Source: Kordia sp965224175 (GTDB taxonomy: Bacteria; Bacteroidota; Bacteroidia; Flavobacteriales; Flavobacteriaceae). From it: a stretch of DNA of 64,000 nucleotides. The notes under the pieces are model-generated. The model worked only from the letters and a program-made list of their open reading frames with translations. It was not told the origin of the DNA and made no database searches. Both the position numbers and the translations under genes were made by a program. Positions 63,072-64,000 of the stretch are shown here, piece after piece (the stretch's first letter is position 1; each line of letters starts with the position of its first letter). The stretch lies in the NCBI RefSeq assembly GCF_965224175.1, contig NZ_OZ245041.1, positions 4,774,001 through 4,838,000 of the forward strand, given 5' to 3'.

Positions 63072-64000
63072 AGCTCATACGAATTATTATTCACCATAAA
63101 AATTGCATTCGCGAAAAACAGTTTTCCATTTTCCCAAAAAGCACGAAACATCGGATTATCTACCATATAAATCATACTTCCATTACCAATTCTATGTTCT
63201 CCAAAAACGAGCGTATTCTTAATGTTCTTCACTGCTTTATAACCAGCAAAACCTGAAACTACTTTATTGTCTTCTAAATACGAGACTGTATATCCTTTTT
63301 TCAAATAATTGTATGCAGCACTTCCTAATTTTAAAGTAAAATATGAATCTCCATATCCAAAAGCTAATGGATGTGTTGTATCTACTTTTGTTTTAAAAAT
63401 TGCGCCAGTGATATAATTAGAAATGCCTTCACGTTCACTTCTTGCGTAAGAAATAATCTCTTTAGAATCACTCTTTTCGTTTTCTTTTTTAGAAAGACCA
63501 AAACCATCTTTTCCTGCAAAAGTTCGCAAAGCACCTTTCATTGCAATTACTTTTCCGCCACGTGAAATCCAATTTTTCAATGTTTGTAGATGTTTGTCTT
63601 TGAATACGTTTCTGTAATTTCCATCAGGTAATACCAAAACATTAAAAGAGTTCAGTGTAGTAGCTGAAAAATCTTCAGAATTTATATTCGTTACAGGAAA
63701 TTTTAACTCTTGTTCAAAAAAGTACCAAAGCTCTCCAAAACCAAGAGAATTTGTAGCATTTCCAGACATTACAGCAACTTTCGGCATCTTTATTTCTTTA
63801 ATATCGGGTGAACCTAAATCAACGCCACTATCTGCAAAACCAGAAGAAAGACTCGACAACGTAATTTCATTCTTTTTTGCTATGTCATTAACTGTTTTAT
63901 AAAAACCATCGGTACTTTTATTATCACTTTTTGTAATAATTAAAGAACCTTTTTCAAAGGTATCTCCGTTAGATGAAAAAACTTTCTCAGTAAAACGAAC
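63068..64000 (-). CDS. Zinc carboxypeptidase (M14 family) C-terminal part with glutamine-amidotransferase-like domain, partial
   Basis: The minus-strand frame is open to base 64000, so the true start is outside the window; the TTG near 63859 is internal. 310 residues are visible. The segment MPKVAVMSGNATNSLGFGELWYF then VLVLPDGNYRNVFKD and ISRGGKVIAMKGALRTF is the class I glutamine-amidotransferase-like domain that follows the catalytic domain in Bacteroidota M14 carboxypeptidases. The zinc-binding part itself is not visible here. The stop lies in the 16-bp minisatellite. Confidence 0.8.
   Translation of the reverse strand, partial: VRFTEKVFSSNGDTFEKGSLIITKSDNKSTDGFYKTVNDIAKKNEITLSSLSSGFADSGVDLGSPDIKEIKMPKVAVMSGNATNSLGFGELWYFFEQELKFPVTNINSEDFSATTLNSFNVLVLPDGNYRNVFKDKHLQTLKNWISRGGKVIAMKGALRTFAGKDGFGLSKKENEKSDSKEIISYARSEREGISNYITGAIFKTKVDTTHPLAFGYGDSYFTLKLGSAAYNYLKKGYTVSYLEDNKVVSGFAGYKAVKNIKNTLVFGEHRIGNGSMIYMVDNPMFRAFWENGKLFFANAIFMVNNNSYEL

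Overview
The window is AT-rich bacterial DNA with the marks of the Bacteroidota, family Flavobacteriaceae, and most like the genus Kordia. It has type IX secretion (T9SS) parts, a gliding-motility-type C-terminal domain, many CarboxypepD-reg/TonB-type outer-membrane proteins, promoters of the TTTG-N19-TAnnTTTG type, no obvious Shine-Dalgarno sites, the rpmB-rpmG-DUF4295-ftsY block, and Bacteroidota-type lanthipeptide-like precursors. The genus is an inference; the family-level placement is well supported. There is one tRNA and no rRNA, insertion sequence, prophage or CRISPR array.

1-8.5 kb: the 3' part of a giant surface protein made of 46-residue calcium-binding-type repeats, then a PorP/SprF protein and a PorE-like OmpA protein. 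This is a T9SS type B adhesin with its outer-membrane partners. 8.6-12.1 kb: isoprenoid (idi), pterin (QueD-like) and mannose-6-phosphate isomerase genes, small unknown ORFs and tRNA-Thr. 12.2-16 kb: a BlaR1/BlaI-type sensor-repressor pair with a striking four-copy operator array, then a DEAD-box helicase. 16-21 kb: exported or unknown proteins, including an orphan 342-residue protein and an MGQR-family protein next to a free-standing EF-Tu domain-3-like protein. 21-30.4 kb, mostly minus strand: a DUF4369 lipoprotein, a DUF819 transporter with an extra exported domain, an M61 peptidase, an SPFH/glycine-zipper/DUF1648/Arc cluster, AlkB, a TPR-like protein and a VanX-type dipeptidase. A sigma-54-like promoter with a terminator but no ORF lies near 27.8 kb.

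30.5-33 kb is the most unusual stretch. Three short Cys/Ser/Thr-rich precursor peptides share a leader motif and a GG site, and each ends in a terminator of one family. They flank a ribB-Crp/Fnr operon that carries an FNR-like palindrome. No modification enzyme, protease or transporter is present, so the precursors are orphans here.

33-45 kb: a RluA-type pseudouridine synthase, a serine hydrolase, htpG, fabH, an outer-membrane beta-barrel receptor, a CoA-binding protein, a sodium:solute symporter and an SGNH hydrolase. 45-57 kb: recR, a glycosyltransferase, a 2-oxoacid dehydrogenase E2, a second Crp/Fnr group, an exonuclease, a FAH-family protein, an Hpt protein, cinA, rpmB-rpmG-DUF4295 and ftsY. 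57-64 kb: a fibronectin type III lipoprotein, an amidase, a second serine hydrolase, rimO, a repeat-dense intergenic region and the C-terminal part of an M14 carboxypeptidase that runs off the window.

All calls come from reading the sequence and recalling families. No database search was run.
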